A stretch of 64,000 nucleotides of DNA from Catalimonadaceae bacterium JC749 (GTDB taxonomy: Bacteria > Bacteroidota > Bacteroidia > Cytophagales > Cyclobacteriaceae): positions 496,001 to 560,000 of the forward strand of contig JAJNNC010000002.1 in NCBI GenBank assembly GCA_021730635.1. Direction: 5' to 3'. Shown here piece by piece: positions 1 to 9,116 of this stretch; position 1 is the stretch's first letter; every line of letters begins with the position of its first letter. A model generated the notes under the pieces. The model was not told the DNA's origin and did no database searches. It was given only the letters and a program-made list of their open reading frames with translations. Made by a program: the position numbers and the translations under genes.

Positions 1-1
1 T

Positions 2-607
2 TTCTTTAAAAGGGCGTTTGATATTATGTTTTCCCTGCTAATATTACTGATGCTGAGCCCTTTACTCCTTGTAGTGGCCCTGCTCATCAAATTAGAATCC
101 CATGGTCCTGTTTTTTATATCTCAAAACGAGCTGGCACTGGTTATAAGGTTTTTGATTTTTACAAATTCAGAACGATGAAAAATGGGGCAGATAAAGACC
201 TGGCCAATCTTTTGGCATTAAATCAATATGGTGAAGGGAAATCAGCCTTTGTTAAAATTAACAATGATCCCCGGGTGACACGGGTGGGCGCTTTCCTCCG
301 AAAAACCAGTATTGATGAAATTCCTCAGTTGATCAACGTACTGAAAGGAGATATGTCTATTGTAGGTAACCGTCCTTTACCTTTGTATGAAGCGGAAATT
401 CTAACAGATGATAAAAGTGCCCGCAGATTCTTGGCTCCGGCAGGTATTACAGGCTTGTGGCAGGTTACTAAAAGAGGAAAAAAGGAAATGTCCGAAATAG
501 AGAGAAAAGAGTTGGACGTGAACTATGCGGTTAACTGGGACGTGTGGAGCGATTTTAAAATACTCTTAAAAACTATTCCGGCATTGCTGCAGAAAGAAGC
601 CGTTTAA
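2..607 (+). CDS. Sugar transferase (polyprenyl-phosphate glycosyl-1-phosphate transferase), 5' partial
   Basis: This enzyme family starts exopolysaccharide or O-antigen repeat units by moving a sugar-1-phosphate from a UDP-sugar to undecaprenyl phosphate at the inner membrane. The reading frame is open to the left edge and reads FFKRAFDIMFSLL before the first Met at 26. The KRAFDI start of the catalytic domain is typical, so the true start lies outside the window and ATG 26 is internal. One hydrophobic segment (about residues 10-30 of the visible part) is followed by family signatures: GPVFYISKRAG, FDFYKFRTM, TRVGAFLRKTSIDEIPQL, GDMSIVGNRPLP and the late ITGLWQVTKRG. Only the C-terminal catalytic domain is visible, so a long polytopic form (WbaP/WcaJ type) or a short form cannot be told apart. 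It heads the polysaccharide cluster that follows. The family call is firm; the substrate is unknown. Confidence 0.93.
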   Translation, partial: FFKRAFDIMFSLLILLMLSPLLLVVALLIKLESHGPVFYISKRAGTGYKVFDFYKFRTMKNGADKDLANLLALNQYGEGKSAFVKINNDPRVTRVGAFLRKTSIDEIPQLINVLKGDMSIVGNRPLPLYEAEILTDDKSARRFLAPAGITGLWQVTKRGKKEMSEIERKELDVNYAVNWDVWSDFKILLKTIPALLQKEAV

Positions 608-640
608 GGCAGCGGAAATGGATCATTAGCAACAATCTTT

Positions 641-1798
641 ATGGTAGAACTCATATTATATACCTATCTGTCTGCAGTGTCAGTATACGCGCTGGTTTTC
701 TCTGTGGCAGGTGCAGTTTCCAAAAAGAAAAGAGGTTTTCCCGTAATATGGAAACAGAACCGGTTTGCGGTATTGATTCCTGCCTATAAAGAAGATGCAG
801 TAATTATCAATGTGGCTGAAAAAGCCATAAAGCAGCAGTACCCTTCTTCCAATTATGATGTTGTGATTATTGCTGACTCACTGCAAGCAGATACCCTGGA
901 AAAATTGTCTCAACTTCCTGTCAAAGTAATAGAAGTTCAGTTTGAGAAAAGTACCAAGGTGAAGGCACTGCGTACCGCTTTAGAGCAACTCCCCGAAGCG
1001 TATGATATAGCAGTGATACTAGATGCCGACAATGTGATGGAAGATCAGTTTCTCCATAAAATTAATCAGGCTCATCATCAAGGATTTGAAGTGATACAGG
1101 CACGTAGGGCTGCTAAAAATTTAAATACTTCTTTTGCAGTTTTAGATGCCTTGAGCGAGATTATCAATAATCATATTCATAGAAAAGGCAGTCAGGCACT
1201 GGGACTTTCGTCACCGTTGATTGGTTCGGGTATGGCCTTTCCTTACAGGGTGTTGAAAAATGCTCTTCTGGAAATTCAGGCTGTAGGCGGATTTGACCGG
1301 GAACTCCAGGTAAAAATGGTGAAGCAGGGGTATAGAATTACATATTGGGATGAGGCTGTCGTTTTGGATGAGAAAGTGGCGAAGGCAAATGTTTTTGGAA
1401 ATCAGCGTAGAAGATGGTTATCCAGTCAGTTTATCTATGCCCGGAAGTTTTTCAAAGAAGGTGTAAAAGGTTTAATGAAAGGAAATTTTGATCTTTTTCA
1501 TATAACCGTTCTCAACAATGTGCAATTGCCCCGTATCCTGAATCTGGGTTTGATGGGTGTCGGGTTTGTGTTGTCGGTATTGTTCCCCACTTTCCTTGAC
1601 ATGGCTTACCCGTATTGGTTGTTGCTTATAGGTCTCAATCTGATAGCCATGATGGTGGCTGTTCCGGTAAAATTCTATGATCGGCGGTTTTTTAAAGCCC
1701 TGATGAGCCTTCCAAAAGCTTTTTTTATCATGGGACGTTCTTTGTTCAAATTAAAAGGTGCTAACAAAGAATTTATCCATACTCCCCATACAACTTGA
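641..1798 (+). CDS. Membrane glycosyltransferase family 2, processive type
   Basis: A 385-residue GT2 enzyme predicted to use a nucleotide sugar on the cytoplasmic face of the membrane. It has an N-terminal membrane segment (about residues 5-27), the GT-A core beginning at RFAVLIPAYKED (41-52), a DxD metal site in ILDADN (D128-D130), and QRRRW at 255-259. This QxxRW motif is shared with cellulose and hyaluronan synthases and suggests a processive or polymerising enzyme. Two further hydrophobic segments lie at about 300-345. It follows the initiating transferase by 33 nt and precedes a second GT2 by 15 nt, so it is probably in the same transcript. Product and substrate cannot be read from the sequence. 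Confidence 0.9.
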   Translation: MVELILYTYLSAVSVYALVFSVAGAVSKKKRGFPVIWKQNRFAVLIPAYKEDAVIINVAEKAIKQQYPSSNYDVVIIADSLQADTLEKLSQLPVKVIEVQFEKSTKVKALRTALEQLPEAYDIAVILDADNVMEDQFLHKINQAHHQGFEVIQARRAAKNLNTSFAVLDALSEIINNHIHRKGSQALGLSSPLIGSGMAFPYRVLKNALLEIQAVGGFDRELQVKMVKQGYRITYWDEAVVLDEKVAKANVFGNQRRRWLSSQFIYARKFFKEGVKGLMKGNFDLFHITVLNNVQLPRILNLGLMGVGFVLSVLFPTFLDMAYPYWLLLIGLNLIAMMVAVPVKFYDRRFFKALMSLPKAFFIMGRSLFKLKGANKEFIHTPHTT

Positions 1799-1813
1799 TT
1801 AAATATAACTTCA

Positions 1814-2746
1814 ATGAAAAAACCGTTAATATCTGTCATTGCTTTGAATTACAACCAGACGCCGGTTACCTGCGAATTTTTAGAATCGCTCAAAAAAGTA
1901 ACCTATGATCAGCTGGAAGTAATTGTGGTAGATAATGCTTCCAAAGAAGATCCTACCGAAGCCATTACCCGTACCTATCCGGAGGTGAAGCTGATTCGGA
2001 GCGACAAAAATTTAGGGTTTACCGGTGGCAACAATCTGGGTATCAGGGCCTCCCATGGAGAGTATATTTTTATTGTGAATAACGATACGGAAGTTACAGA
2101 GAATATATTTGAAAAGTTGTTAGAGCCTTTTCAAAAGGATGCTACGGTGGGCATGGTGAGCCCTAAGATTTACTATTATCATCACCCACAGGTAATCCAG
2201 TATGCTGGTTTCACACCTGTTAATCCCTTCACCGGAAGAAATAGTGCGGTAGGTAACAAAGAGGTGGATAAGGGCCAGCATGACCAACCGGGTTATACTT
2301 CATATGCGCATGGAGCGGCTATGATGGTGAGCCGGGAAGTGATTGAAAAAGTGGGTATGTTTCCAGACATCTTCTTTATTTATTATGAAGAACTGGATTG
2401 GTCTTCTCAGGTAACACAGGCAGGCTATACTATATTTTATCAGCCGGAAGCCCATTTGTATCATAAAGAATCCATTACCATGGGGAAAGAAAGCGCCATC
2501 AAAGCTTATTATCATAACAGAAATAGAATTTTGTTCATGCGCCGCAATTCTACCCCTCTGCAGCTTTTGGTATTTGGCTTGTTTTTCATGTTGTTTACGA
2601 TTCCTAAAACCTATTTAAAATATCTTCTGAAATTTCAGTTTGCCCATATACGTGCTTTTTCAAAAGCACTCGCCTGGCATGTACACTACACACCAGATCC
2701 TAAAGATAAGGCTACCCGTTTGGTACAATCGGTGCAGTTAGCCTGA
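1814..2746 (+). CDS. Glycosyltransferase family 2 (WbbL/rhamnosyltransferase-like)
   Basis: A 310-residue GT2 transferase. The nucleotide-binding start is SVIALNYNQTPVTCEFLESL, then VIVVDNASKED. The metal site appears as NNDTEV and the acceptor region as FIYYEELDWSSQV, which is typical of WbbL-like transferases adding deoxysugars such as rhamnose. A hydrophobic patch near residues 250-270 suggests membrane association rather than a full span. Its place in the cluster points to a role in building a polysaccharide repeat unit. The sugar is an inference from the subfamily only. Confidence 0.9.
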   Translation: MKKPLISVIALNYNQTPVTCEFLESLKKVTYDQLEVIVVDNASKEDPTEAITRTYPEVKLIRSDKNLGFTGGNNLGIRASHGEYIFIVNNDTEVTENIFEKLLEPFQKDATVGMVSPKIYYYHHPQVIQYAGFTPVNPFTGRNSAVGNKEVDKGQHDQPGYTSYAHGAAMMVSREVIEKVGMFPDIFFIYYEELDWSSQVTQAGYTIFYQPEAHLYHKESITMGKESAIKAYYHNRNRILFMRRNSTPLQLLVFGLFFMLFTIPKTYLKYLLKFQFAHIRAFSKALAWHVHYTPDPKDKATRLVQSVQLA

Positions 2747-2793
2747 CAACATTTTAAGTATTTAATTCACTGTTTACAATTAAATTAACATCT

Positions 2794-3813
2794 ATGATTA
2801 CTTCATTAGTAACTGGTGGTGCAGGTTTTATTGGATCACATGTAGTAAAACACTGCCTGCAAATGGGACATCAGGTAGTAGTATTAGACGATTTGAGTGG
2901 CGGGTTCAGAGATTATGTGCCAGAGGGAGCTACTTTTATTAAAGGATCTGTCACTGATGAGACGCTGGTCACTGCTTTGTTTGAGCAATATAAGTTTGAC
3001 TATGTCTACCATTTGGCAGCTTATGCCGCCGAAGGCTTGTCACATTTCATCCGTAGGTTCAATTACAATAATAACCTGGTAGGGAGTATCAATCTGATCA
3101 ACGAATCGGTGAAGCATAAAGTAAAATGTTTTGTATTTACTTCGTCTATCGCCGTGTATGGTCCTGGTCAGTTGCCCATGACAGAAGAGATGGTGCCGCA
3201 ACCGGAAGATCCGTATGGAGTTGCTAAGTATGCCGTAGAGTTGGATCTGAAAGCCGCTCATGAGATGTTTGGCCTTAATTATGTGATTTTCCGTCCGCAT
3301 AATGTATATGGTGAAAATCAAAATATAGGTGATAAATACCGTAACGTGATCGGGATCTTTATGAACCAGATTATGCAGGGCTTACCCATGACTATCTTTG
3401 GAGATGGTACGCAAACCCGTGCGTTTAGCTATATCGACGATGTAGCCATCCCTATCAGCCAGAGTGTTAATATAGAAGAAGCCTATAACCAGGTGTTTAA
3501 CATAGGTGCCGATAAACCTTACACGGTTAACGAACTGGCACAGGTAGTTGCTCGCCAGTTTGGAGTAGAGCCCAATATCAAGTATCTGCAAGCCAGAAAA
3601 GAAGTGATGCATGCTTATTCTGATCACAGCAAAGCGCATCAGGTGTTTAAAGTGGCGCATACCGTAAAATTAAATGAAGGGATTGGCCGGATGGCTGCCT
3701 GGGCTAAGAAAGTAGGTGCCAGAAAAAGCAAAGAGTTTGAAAATATAGAAATTTATCAGAATCTGCCGGAAGGATGGAATCCTAACAAAGTGCATAAAGT
3801 ACTGATAGGATAA
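2794..3813 (+). CDS. NAD-dependent sugar epimerase/dehydratase (extended SDR)
   Basis: A 339-residue extended short-chain dehydrogenase of the UDP-glucose 4-epimerase-like group. It shows the Rossmann glycine motif TGGAGFIGSH near residue 7, the catalytic Ser region FTSSIAVYG, and the YxxxK pair in DPYGVAKYAVE. The RPHNVYGENQ and GDGTQTRAFSYIDD segments are typical of NDP-sugar epimerases and dehydratases. It probably supplies an activated sugar to the neighbouring glycosyltransferases. Whether it is a 4-epimerase, a C4 decarboxylase or a dehydratase cannot be decided here. Confidence 0.9.
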   Translation: MITSLVTGGAGFIGSHVVKHCLQMGHQVVVLDDLSGGFRDYVPEGATFIKGSVTDETLVTALFEQYKFDYVYHLAAYAAEGLSHFIRRFNYNNNLVGSINLINESVKHKVKCFVFTSSIAVYGPGQLPMTEEMVPQPEDPYGVAKYAVELDLKAAHEMFGLNYVIFRPHNVYGENQNIGDKYRNVIGIFMNQIMQGLPMTIFGDGTQTRAFSYIDDVAIPISQSVNIEEAYNQVFNIGADKPYTVNELAQVVARQFGVEPNIKYLQARKEVMHAYSDHSKAHQVFKVAHTVKLNEGIGRMAAWAKKVGARKSKEFENIEIYQNLPEGWNPNKVHKVLIG

Positions 3814-3875
3814 TGTCTAATTTTGATGCTGTATTTCATCCTTGATACTCGCTTTCGTTTTAATTATAAATTCCA

Positions 3876-5012
3876 ATGAGGATAGGTATTGAAGCCCAAC
3901 GTCTTTTCAGAAGAAAGAAGCATGGCATGGAGGTGGTTACACTGGAGTTGATCAAACATCTTCAGAACATCGATCCGGTCAATGAGTATGTGGTTTTCGT
4001 GAAAGACGATGAAGATGCTGACTGTGTCCGGGGGGAAGTCAATTTTGAAATAAGAAAAACGCCAGTATTCTCCTATCCTTATTGGGAACAGTTGTATCTG
4101 CCTAAGATTGCCAAAGAAGCTCATCTTGATCTCTTGCATTGTACCAGCAATACAGCGCCTGTTTTTTATAAATCTCCCATGGTGCTGACATTGCATGACA
4201 TAATCTATCTGGAGAATGTAAGCTTTGCCGGTAACACTTATCAAAATTTTGGGAATCTGTACAGAAAGTTTATCGTTCCCAAAGTGATTCGCCAGTGTGA
4301 CCAGATTATTACCGTATCTGAGTTTGAGAAATCTCATATGGTGCGGACGCTGGGGTTACCAGAGGAAAAGGTACAGGTGGTGTATAATGCTATGAATAAG
4401 AGTTTCCAGATCATACAGGATCAGGCTATTCTTTCTATCGTGATCCAAAAATATGCATTGCCCGATCAGTTTATCTTATTCTTCGGCAACACGGCTCCTA
4501 AAAAAAATACACATCGTGTGTTAGAAGCTTATGCGAGATATTGCCTGGATCATGACAACCCTCTGCCATTGGTCATCACAGATTGTACTCAGGAGTATAT
4601 AGAGCAATTGTTTAAAAAGTTGCCTTTGAAAGAGAAATCAAAAATCTGGCAATACATCCAGGTGTTGGATCACATTCCTTTTCATGAATTACCCTCGTTT
4701 TATAATCTGGCTACTTTGTTTTTATATCCTTCTCTGAGAGAAAGTTTTGGCATGCCTATTATTGAAGCGATGGCTTGTGGTACACCCGTCATTACTTCTA
4801 ATACTTCTTCTATGCCCGAAGTGGCTGGAGGGGCTGCCCTGTTGGTTTCTCCTGAGAAAGTGGAAGACATCAAAGAAGGGATAGAGCGGGTATTGCAGGA
4901 TGAAGTACTCCGGCAAAAGATGATTGCAAAGGGACTGGCTCGCGCTACGGAGTTTAGCTGGGAAAAGACAGCGCAGCAGGTTCTTCAAATTTATAAACAA
5001 TGTGTGGCATAA
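3876..5012 (+). CDS. Glycosyltransferase family 4
   Basis: A 378-residue GT-B fold retaining glycosyltransferase. The start MRIGIEAQRLFRRKKHGMEV is the usual GT4 opening. The C-terminal donor-binding domain carries LRESFGMPIIEAMACGTPVI and SSMPEVAGGAALLVSPE, containing the family ExxxGxxxxE-like pattern. No membrane segments are evident, so it should be a cytoplasmic or peripheral enzyme acting on the lipid-linked glycan. The next gene starts 14 nt after its stop, consistent with one polysaccharide operon. The donor sugar is unknown. Confidence 0.92.
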   Translation: MRIGIEAQRLFRRKKHGMEVVTLELIKHLQNIDPVNEYVVFVKDDEDADCVRGEVNFEIRKTPVFSYPYWEQLYLPKIAKEAHLDLLHCTSNTAPVFYKSPMVLTLHDIIYLENVSFAGNTYQNFGNLYRKFIVPKVIRQCDQIITVSEFEKSHMVRTLGLPEEKVQVVYNAMNKSFQIIQDQAILSIVIQKYALPDQFILFFGNTAPKKNTHRVLEAYARYCLDHDNPLPLVITDCTQEYIEQLFKKLPLKEKSKIWQYIQVLDHIPFHELPSFYNLATLFLYPSLRESFGMPIIEAMACGTPVITSNTSSMPEVAGGAALLVSPEKVEDIKEGIERVLQDEVLRQKMIAKGLARATEFSWEKTAQQVLQIYKQCVA

Positions 5013-5025
5013 TAATGCTTGAAAA

Positions 5026-5811
5026 ATGATTCAAAAGAATGTAAATACCCACGAGTATGTGGGTTATCAAAAGCCCGTAGACCTTAAAAGGCTGTATTTT
5101 ATCGCCTCAAATTTGGCACAACACAAATCCGCTTCAGGCACAAAGGTATTAGATGTAGGTTGTGGAAACGGTAATATCAGTATGTTTTTAGGGAGCCTGG
5201 GATTTGAGGTATTGGGTATTGACGTCAGTGAGAAGGCTATTAACAAAGCCAAACAACTGAACAACTTGCCGAATGTGAAATTCAAGGCGGTCAGTGCCGA
5301 AGAACTTTCTCTGTTGGATACAAAATATGATGCCATCATTTGCAGTGAAGTGTTAGAACATTTGGTGACACCGGAGGATACGCTTTCTGCCATATCTAAA
5401 ATATTAAAAAAAGACGGTTTGCTTTTTGTCACAGTACCTAATGGAAAAGGTCCCAGAGAAGTGTTGGTGACCAAACCGGTGCAAAAACTTCAGCGAAGCA
5501 ATGGGATGGCATTGAAAGGCTTGGTAAGACTGAAAAATTTGCTGGGCTATGATGGCAAAACCGTACAATCCGATGCAGATGATCTCGGCCATGTGCAGTT
5601 TTTTTCAAAGGCAGATTTATGTGAGTTAGCAGAACGGACCGGCTTTTCAGTACAAAGGTTTGAACATGCCGACTTCTTAGCCGATGTTTTCCCTTTTTCA
5701 TTCTTATTCCGGAGATTTATGACACTCCAAAAAATGGATTGTAAAATAGCTGATAAGATCCCTCATGCACTCACCAGTGGGTTTCAGTCTATGTGGATGA
5801 AAAGTAATTAA
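5026..5811 (+). CDS. Class I SAM-dependent methyltransferase
   Basis: A 261-residue soluble methyltransferase. Motif I is VLDVGCGNGNISMFLGSLGF (about residues 41-60), followed by the acidic VLGID end of strand 2 and ICSEVLEHL (motif IV region), typical of the UbiG/Methyltransf_11-like group. Being the last gene of the polysaccharide cluster before a strong terminator, it may methylate a sugar or a lipid carrier, but nothing in the sequence fixes the acceptor. Confidence 0.88.
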   Translation: MIQKNVNTHEYVGYQKPVDLKRLYFIASNLAQHKSASGTKVLDVGCGNGNISMFLGSLGFEVLGIDVSEKAINKAKQLNNLPNVKFKAVSAEELSLLDTKYDAIICSEVLEHLVTPEDTLSAISKILKKDGLLFVTVPNGKGPREVLVTKPVQKLQRSNGMALKGLVRLKNLLGYDGKTVQSDADDLGHVQFFSKADLCELAERTGFSVQRFEHADFLADVFPFSFLFRRFMTLQKMDCKIADKIPHALTSGFQSMWMKSN

Positions 5812-5883
5812 ACAGGATTCTCTTGCTAGTTATATGGTTTAATTTGATTAAGTGTTTTCAACATTACAGTTTGACTTATTACG

Positions 5884-5913
5884 AAAAAGCATCCTACAAA
5901 AGGGTGCTTTTTT
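5884..5913 (+). terminator. Rho-independent terminator of polysaccharide operon
   Basis: A 12-bp stem, AAAAAGCATCCT pairing with AGGGTGCTTTTT around a 5-nt loop, with one G-T pair and a T-rich 3' tail, 72 nt after the methyltransferase stop. The A-rich 5' arm makes it potentially bidirectional. Confidence 0.85.
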
Positions 5914-6108
5914 CTTTATTACTACTTTATATTCGAATAATAATAGACATTTTTATTTTCCAGGCGTAATAGTTTTTTCTGCTTGGTGTCTGTATTTTTT
6001 TATCCCGATTTATTACCTCGCAAGGTCATGAAAATATCAGTCAGGCGGGCCTGCCTATAATTCATCTTTTTGCATACTCAATCTTAACCGTCAAAGCGCC
6101 CGCTATCT

Positions 6109-8457
6109 ATGAACAGTATGCAACTTTCTCCCATGGTAAAATTTCAAATACTGACAGCTGTTTTTTTTATGCAATTCTATGGCTTGTTTGCCATGAATGA
6201 GCCAGCGCAGGAGCCAGTACCAAGGCAAACGGAAGTTGTGTATCAATCTACCTACGGAGATGGTCAGCCAATGGGCTATCTGGAGTATTTACCTCCTCAC
6301 TATGACTCGACACAAGGGACGTATCCTTTGATTATTTCTCTTCATGGATTAAGCCATAGAGCAAGCGGCGATAAGATTGAATTTGATAAACTGAGAGAAG
6401 GAGGACAATTGGCTAAGCGTATTGAGGCGGGAAAAGCATTTCCTTTTATCATTATCACACCCCAACAACCCGAAGTGGTAAAAGGCCAATACCAAGACAG
6501 AAGATATTGGGATCCTCATATTATTGACGAAGTTTTGGAAAGAGTCAAGCGAGAGAGAAGGGTGGATTTAGAGCGTATTTACATTTGTGGTGAATCTATG
6601 GGTGGGGGTGGCGTTTGGCAATATCTGGCGCTTTATGGAGATAAAATAGCCGCCGCAGTCCCGATTTCAGGCACGAGCACTATTCAACAGCAGGCGGCTT
6701 GTAATGAAAAAATTAAAAATACTCCCATCTGGGCGTTCCATTGTGATGAGGACCCAATCGTTAATGTGAAGGGAACAGTAGATATGATCCATGCTATCAA
6801 CCGTTGCCAACCTGCTGTCAGGGCCAGACAGACAATTTATCGAAGCAGAAGCCATAATGCCTGGGATTGGGCCTACGATAATGTTGAAAGAAATTTGTCG
6901 GCAGCATATGGCAGTCCTGTAGAAAAGCCAGTAAGTGGAATGGGTGATATTTTTACCTGGTTTTTATCACATCGGAAAAGTAATACCAACAGAAATGTTA
7001 AGCCGGTGGCTCAGGCCGGACCCTTACAGGAAATTGTTATGACAGAAGGTAAGGTCCAACTGGATGGCAGTGCCAGCTACGATCCTGATGGTTCTGTCAT
7101 TGCTTATCAATGGAAACAAATTGAAGGGCCGGTAGTAGACAACACTTCCTTTGATCAGGTATCTCCTTTACTTCAGGGATTACAGGATGGTACATACCAG
7201 TTTACACTAACGGTGGAAGATAATCAGGGCGGGCAGGCCAGCGACACTGTAAAGGTAATTGTACACCCCGTAAAGCAGGAGGGGCATGGGCTGCGCTATA
7301 CTTATTTTGAGGGAGAATGGAACACTTTGCCTGATTTCAGGTACGTGACACCAAAGAAGTCAGGGGTGGTAGATCATCTCAGTCTGGAGGAACGATTGAG
7401 AGAGGATTATTTTGGATTTGTATTTCAGGGAGAAATTAACATTATCACAGAAGGTTACTATCATTTCTACCTTGACTCAGATGAAGGGAGCCAGTTATGG
7501 ATTGACCAGCAACTGGTAGTAGACAACAACGGGATTCATCTGAATGAGGAAAAAGCAGGAAAAGTGTACCTGAGACCCGGCATGCATCCTATCAGGCTAT
7601 TGTATTTTGAGCGCATGGGAACGGAATTGCTAGCTTTGAGTTATGAAGGGCCTGATTTCGCTAAAAAGCAAGTGCCTGAAGAGGTACTGTACCCCGGCAA
7701 GAACAATGATTTTTCTGCTATTCAACCTTACAAGTCTGGACTTTATTACTGGTATTATGATTTTGAGGAATACTGGTATCAATTGCCGGACTTTGGTCGG
7801 ATAAAACCCAAGAAAGAAGGTGTAATTCCAAACTTCAGTTTGGATACCAGAGACAGAGATGAAAAATTTGCCTACCGGTATAAAGGATATCTGGCCATAG
7901 AGGAGGAAGGAGAATACACTTTTTATACCACATCCGACGATGGTAGTAAACTGTATATCAACCAGGAACTTATTGTGGATAATGACGGAGAACATGCAGC
8001 CCGGGAAGTAAAGGGGAGCGTCTGGTTACAACCAGGATTGCATGCTATAGAATTAACTTTCTTCCAACAACTCGGACGTGAGGTACTACAAGTTAATTAT
8101 AGTGGTCCGGGATTTAGCAAACACCCTATACCTTCGCAAAACTTATTTATCAGTGGAGAAAACCCTACCTTATTTTGTGGCGATCAGCATTCGGCCCAGG
8201 TAGAAAAATCTGTTAAAGCCTATCCTTCCCATCTGGAAAATGAATTATTCATTGAGTATGTAAGTCCAGATCCCGAAACATTCCATATCACTATGTTTGA
8301 TCAAAACGGCAAAGTTTATTTTGTGGGTACTACCACACTCGACCAGAATCAATCTTTTCGGTTAGATCTGTTACCCTTGCATTTGCCCAGGGGATTAGTG
8401 TACCTTCGGATGATACAGGGAGCAGAAGAAAAAGTAATACGCTTATTCAAACTCTAA
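6109..8457 (+). CDS. Secreted esterase/lipase with PKD-like, two PA14 and T9SS C-terminal domains
   Basis: A 782-residue exported multidomain protein. A hydrophobic signal segment lies at about 9-29. An alpha/beta-hydrolase domain of the PHB-depolymerase/dienelactone-hydrolase type (about 45-290) has the nucleophile elbow CGESMGGG with Ser163, a candidate acid at HCDEDP (about 213-215) and a candidate His at SRSHNAW (His249). A PKD/REJ-like Ig fold (about 300-390) starts PVAQAGPLQEIVMTEG. Two PA14-type modules follow (about 395-520 and 545-690), each with an EGEYTFYTTSDDGS-like core that often binds carbohydrate. The last 75 residues (KAYPSHLENELFIEY to VIRLFKL) match a type A type IX secretion sorting domain. 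It is therefore probably surface-attached or released. The natural ester substrate is unknown; acylated polysaccharides would fit the PA14 modules (inference). Confidence 0.85.
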   Translation: MNSMQLSPMVKFQILTAVFFMQFYGLFAMNEPAQEPVPRQTEVVYQSTYGDGQPMGYLEYLPPHYDSTQGTYPLIISLHGLSHRASGDKIEFDKLREGGQLAKRIEAGKAFPFIIITPQQPEVVKGQYQDRRYWDPHIIDEVLERVKRERRVDLERIYICGESMGGGGVWQYLALYGDKIAAAVPISGTSTIQQQAACNEKIKNTPIWAFHCDEDPIVNVKGTVDMIHAINRCQPAVRARQTIYRSRSHNAWDWAYDNVERNLSAAYGSPVEKPVSGMGDIFTWFLSHRKSNTNRNVKPVAQAGPLQEIVMTEGKVQLDGSASYDPDGSVIAYQWKQIEGPVVDNTSFDQVSPLLQGLQDGTYQFTLTVEDNQGGQASDTVKVIVHPVKQEGHGLRYTYFEGEWNTLPDFRYVTPKKSGVVDHLSLEERLREDYFGFVFQGEINIITEGYYHFYLDSDEGSQLWIDQQLVVDNNGIHLNEEKAGKVYLRPGMHPIRLLYFERMGTELLALSYEGPDFAKKQVPEEVLYPGKNNDFSAIQPYKSGLYYWYYDFEEYWYQLPDFGRIKPKKEGVIPNFSLDTRDRDEKFAYRYKGYLAIEEEGEYTFYTTSDDGSKLYINQELIVDNDGEHAAREVKGSVWLQPGLHAIELTFFQQLGREVLQVNYSGPGFSKHPIPSQNLFISGENPTLFCGDQHSAQVEKSVKAYPSHLENELFIEYVSPDPETFHITMFDQNGKVYFVGTTTLDQNQSFRLDLLPLHLPRGLVYLRMIQGAEEKVIRLFKL

Positions 8458-8581
8458 GGGCCGATACGGCCCATTGACTTCCCTGAGGTCATTTTCCGGC
8501 TACCTACGTACACATAAGATACAAACGATTCATTTTTTTAAACTAATTTACTTTTAAAGGAAACCTTTTTATTGTTAAACC

Positions 8582-8595
8582 GTTGTATATACAAC
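8582..8595. promoter_or_regulatory. Palindromic operator, probable MarR site (autoregulation)
   Basis: GTTGTATATACAAC is a perfect 14-bp inverted repeat ending 17 bp before the ATG of the MarR gene. Its core TGTATATACA recurs before the next gene. MarR-family dimers bind palindromes of this length, so autorepression is a natural inference. A TTG start at 8583 would lie inside this palindrome, which argues for the ATG at 8613. Confidence 0.7.
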
Positions 8596-8612
8596 AAAGG
8601 TTAAGACAACTA

Positions 8613-9062
8613 ATGAAAATAGAGGAAGAAATCAAACAGGAAAAGTTTCAGGACTTGTTTCACAAAGTAGTCTTGAACGTAAGATTCACTGGTAATTGGT
8701 TTTACAATGAGATTTCCCGTGTTTTGAAACCTTATGGAATATCAGAAGAACAGTACAATGTGTTGAGAATTTTGAAAGGGCAGTACCCTAATCCTTCTCC
8801 ACTGCAGCTGATCTCGGAAAGAATGATCAACCGTATGTCTAATGCCACCCGTTTGGTAGAAAAATTAAGAAAAAACGGTTTGGTGAGCCGGGAAGTTTGC
8901 CCTGAAAACAGAAGGAAAGTAGATATATTGATTACTGAAAAAGGGCTGGCGTTTCTGAAAAAAGTAAATCCGATTCTTGATAGTGAGATCAATAAATTGA
9001 ATACGCTTACCCATGAGGAAGCCGAAACCCTGAACCTATTACTAGATAAAATAAGAAATTAA
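8613..9062 (+). CDS. MarR family transcriptional regulator
   Basis: A 149-residue winged-helix regulator. The helix-turn-helix region is PLQLISERMINRMSNATRLVEKLRKNGLVSRE and the wing is CPENRRKVDILITEKGLAFL, both typical of MarR. The frame extends upstream to a TTG at 8583, but that codon sits inside a perfect palindrome, so ATG 8613 is preferred. The downstream yceI gene begins 54 nt after its stop and carries the same operator core. The pair therefore looks like a small autoregulated unit, as seen in other Bacteroidota. The inducing ligand is unknown. Confidence 0.92.
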   Translation: MKIEEEIKQEKFQDLFHKVVLNVRFTGNWFYNEISRVLKPYGISEEQYNVLRILKGQYPNPSPLQLISERMINRMSNATRLVEKLRKNGLVSREVCPENRRKVDILITEKGLAFLKKVNPILDSEINKLNTLTHEEAETLNLLLDKIRN

Positions 9063-9077
9063 TTTTAATCTAATTAA

Positions 9078-9087
9078 TGTATATACA
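9078..9087. promoter_or_regulatory. Second MarR-type operator before yceI
   Basis: TGTATATACA is a perfect 10-bp palindrome identical to the core of the palindrome at 8582-8595 and lies 29 bp before the YceI start codon. The shared core suggests that the MarR protein encoded just upstream controls yceI directly (inference). Confidence 0.62.
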
Positions 9088-9116
9088 ATTAAATAACATA
9101 TAAAAAATCAAAGATT

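Noticed and set aside
8583..8612. TTG start that would lengthen the MarR protein by ten residues
   Set aside because: The codon lies inside a perfect 14-bp palindrome that is better explained as an operator; ATG 8613 gives the normal MarR length.
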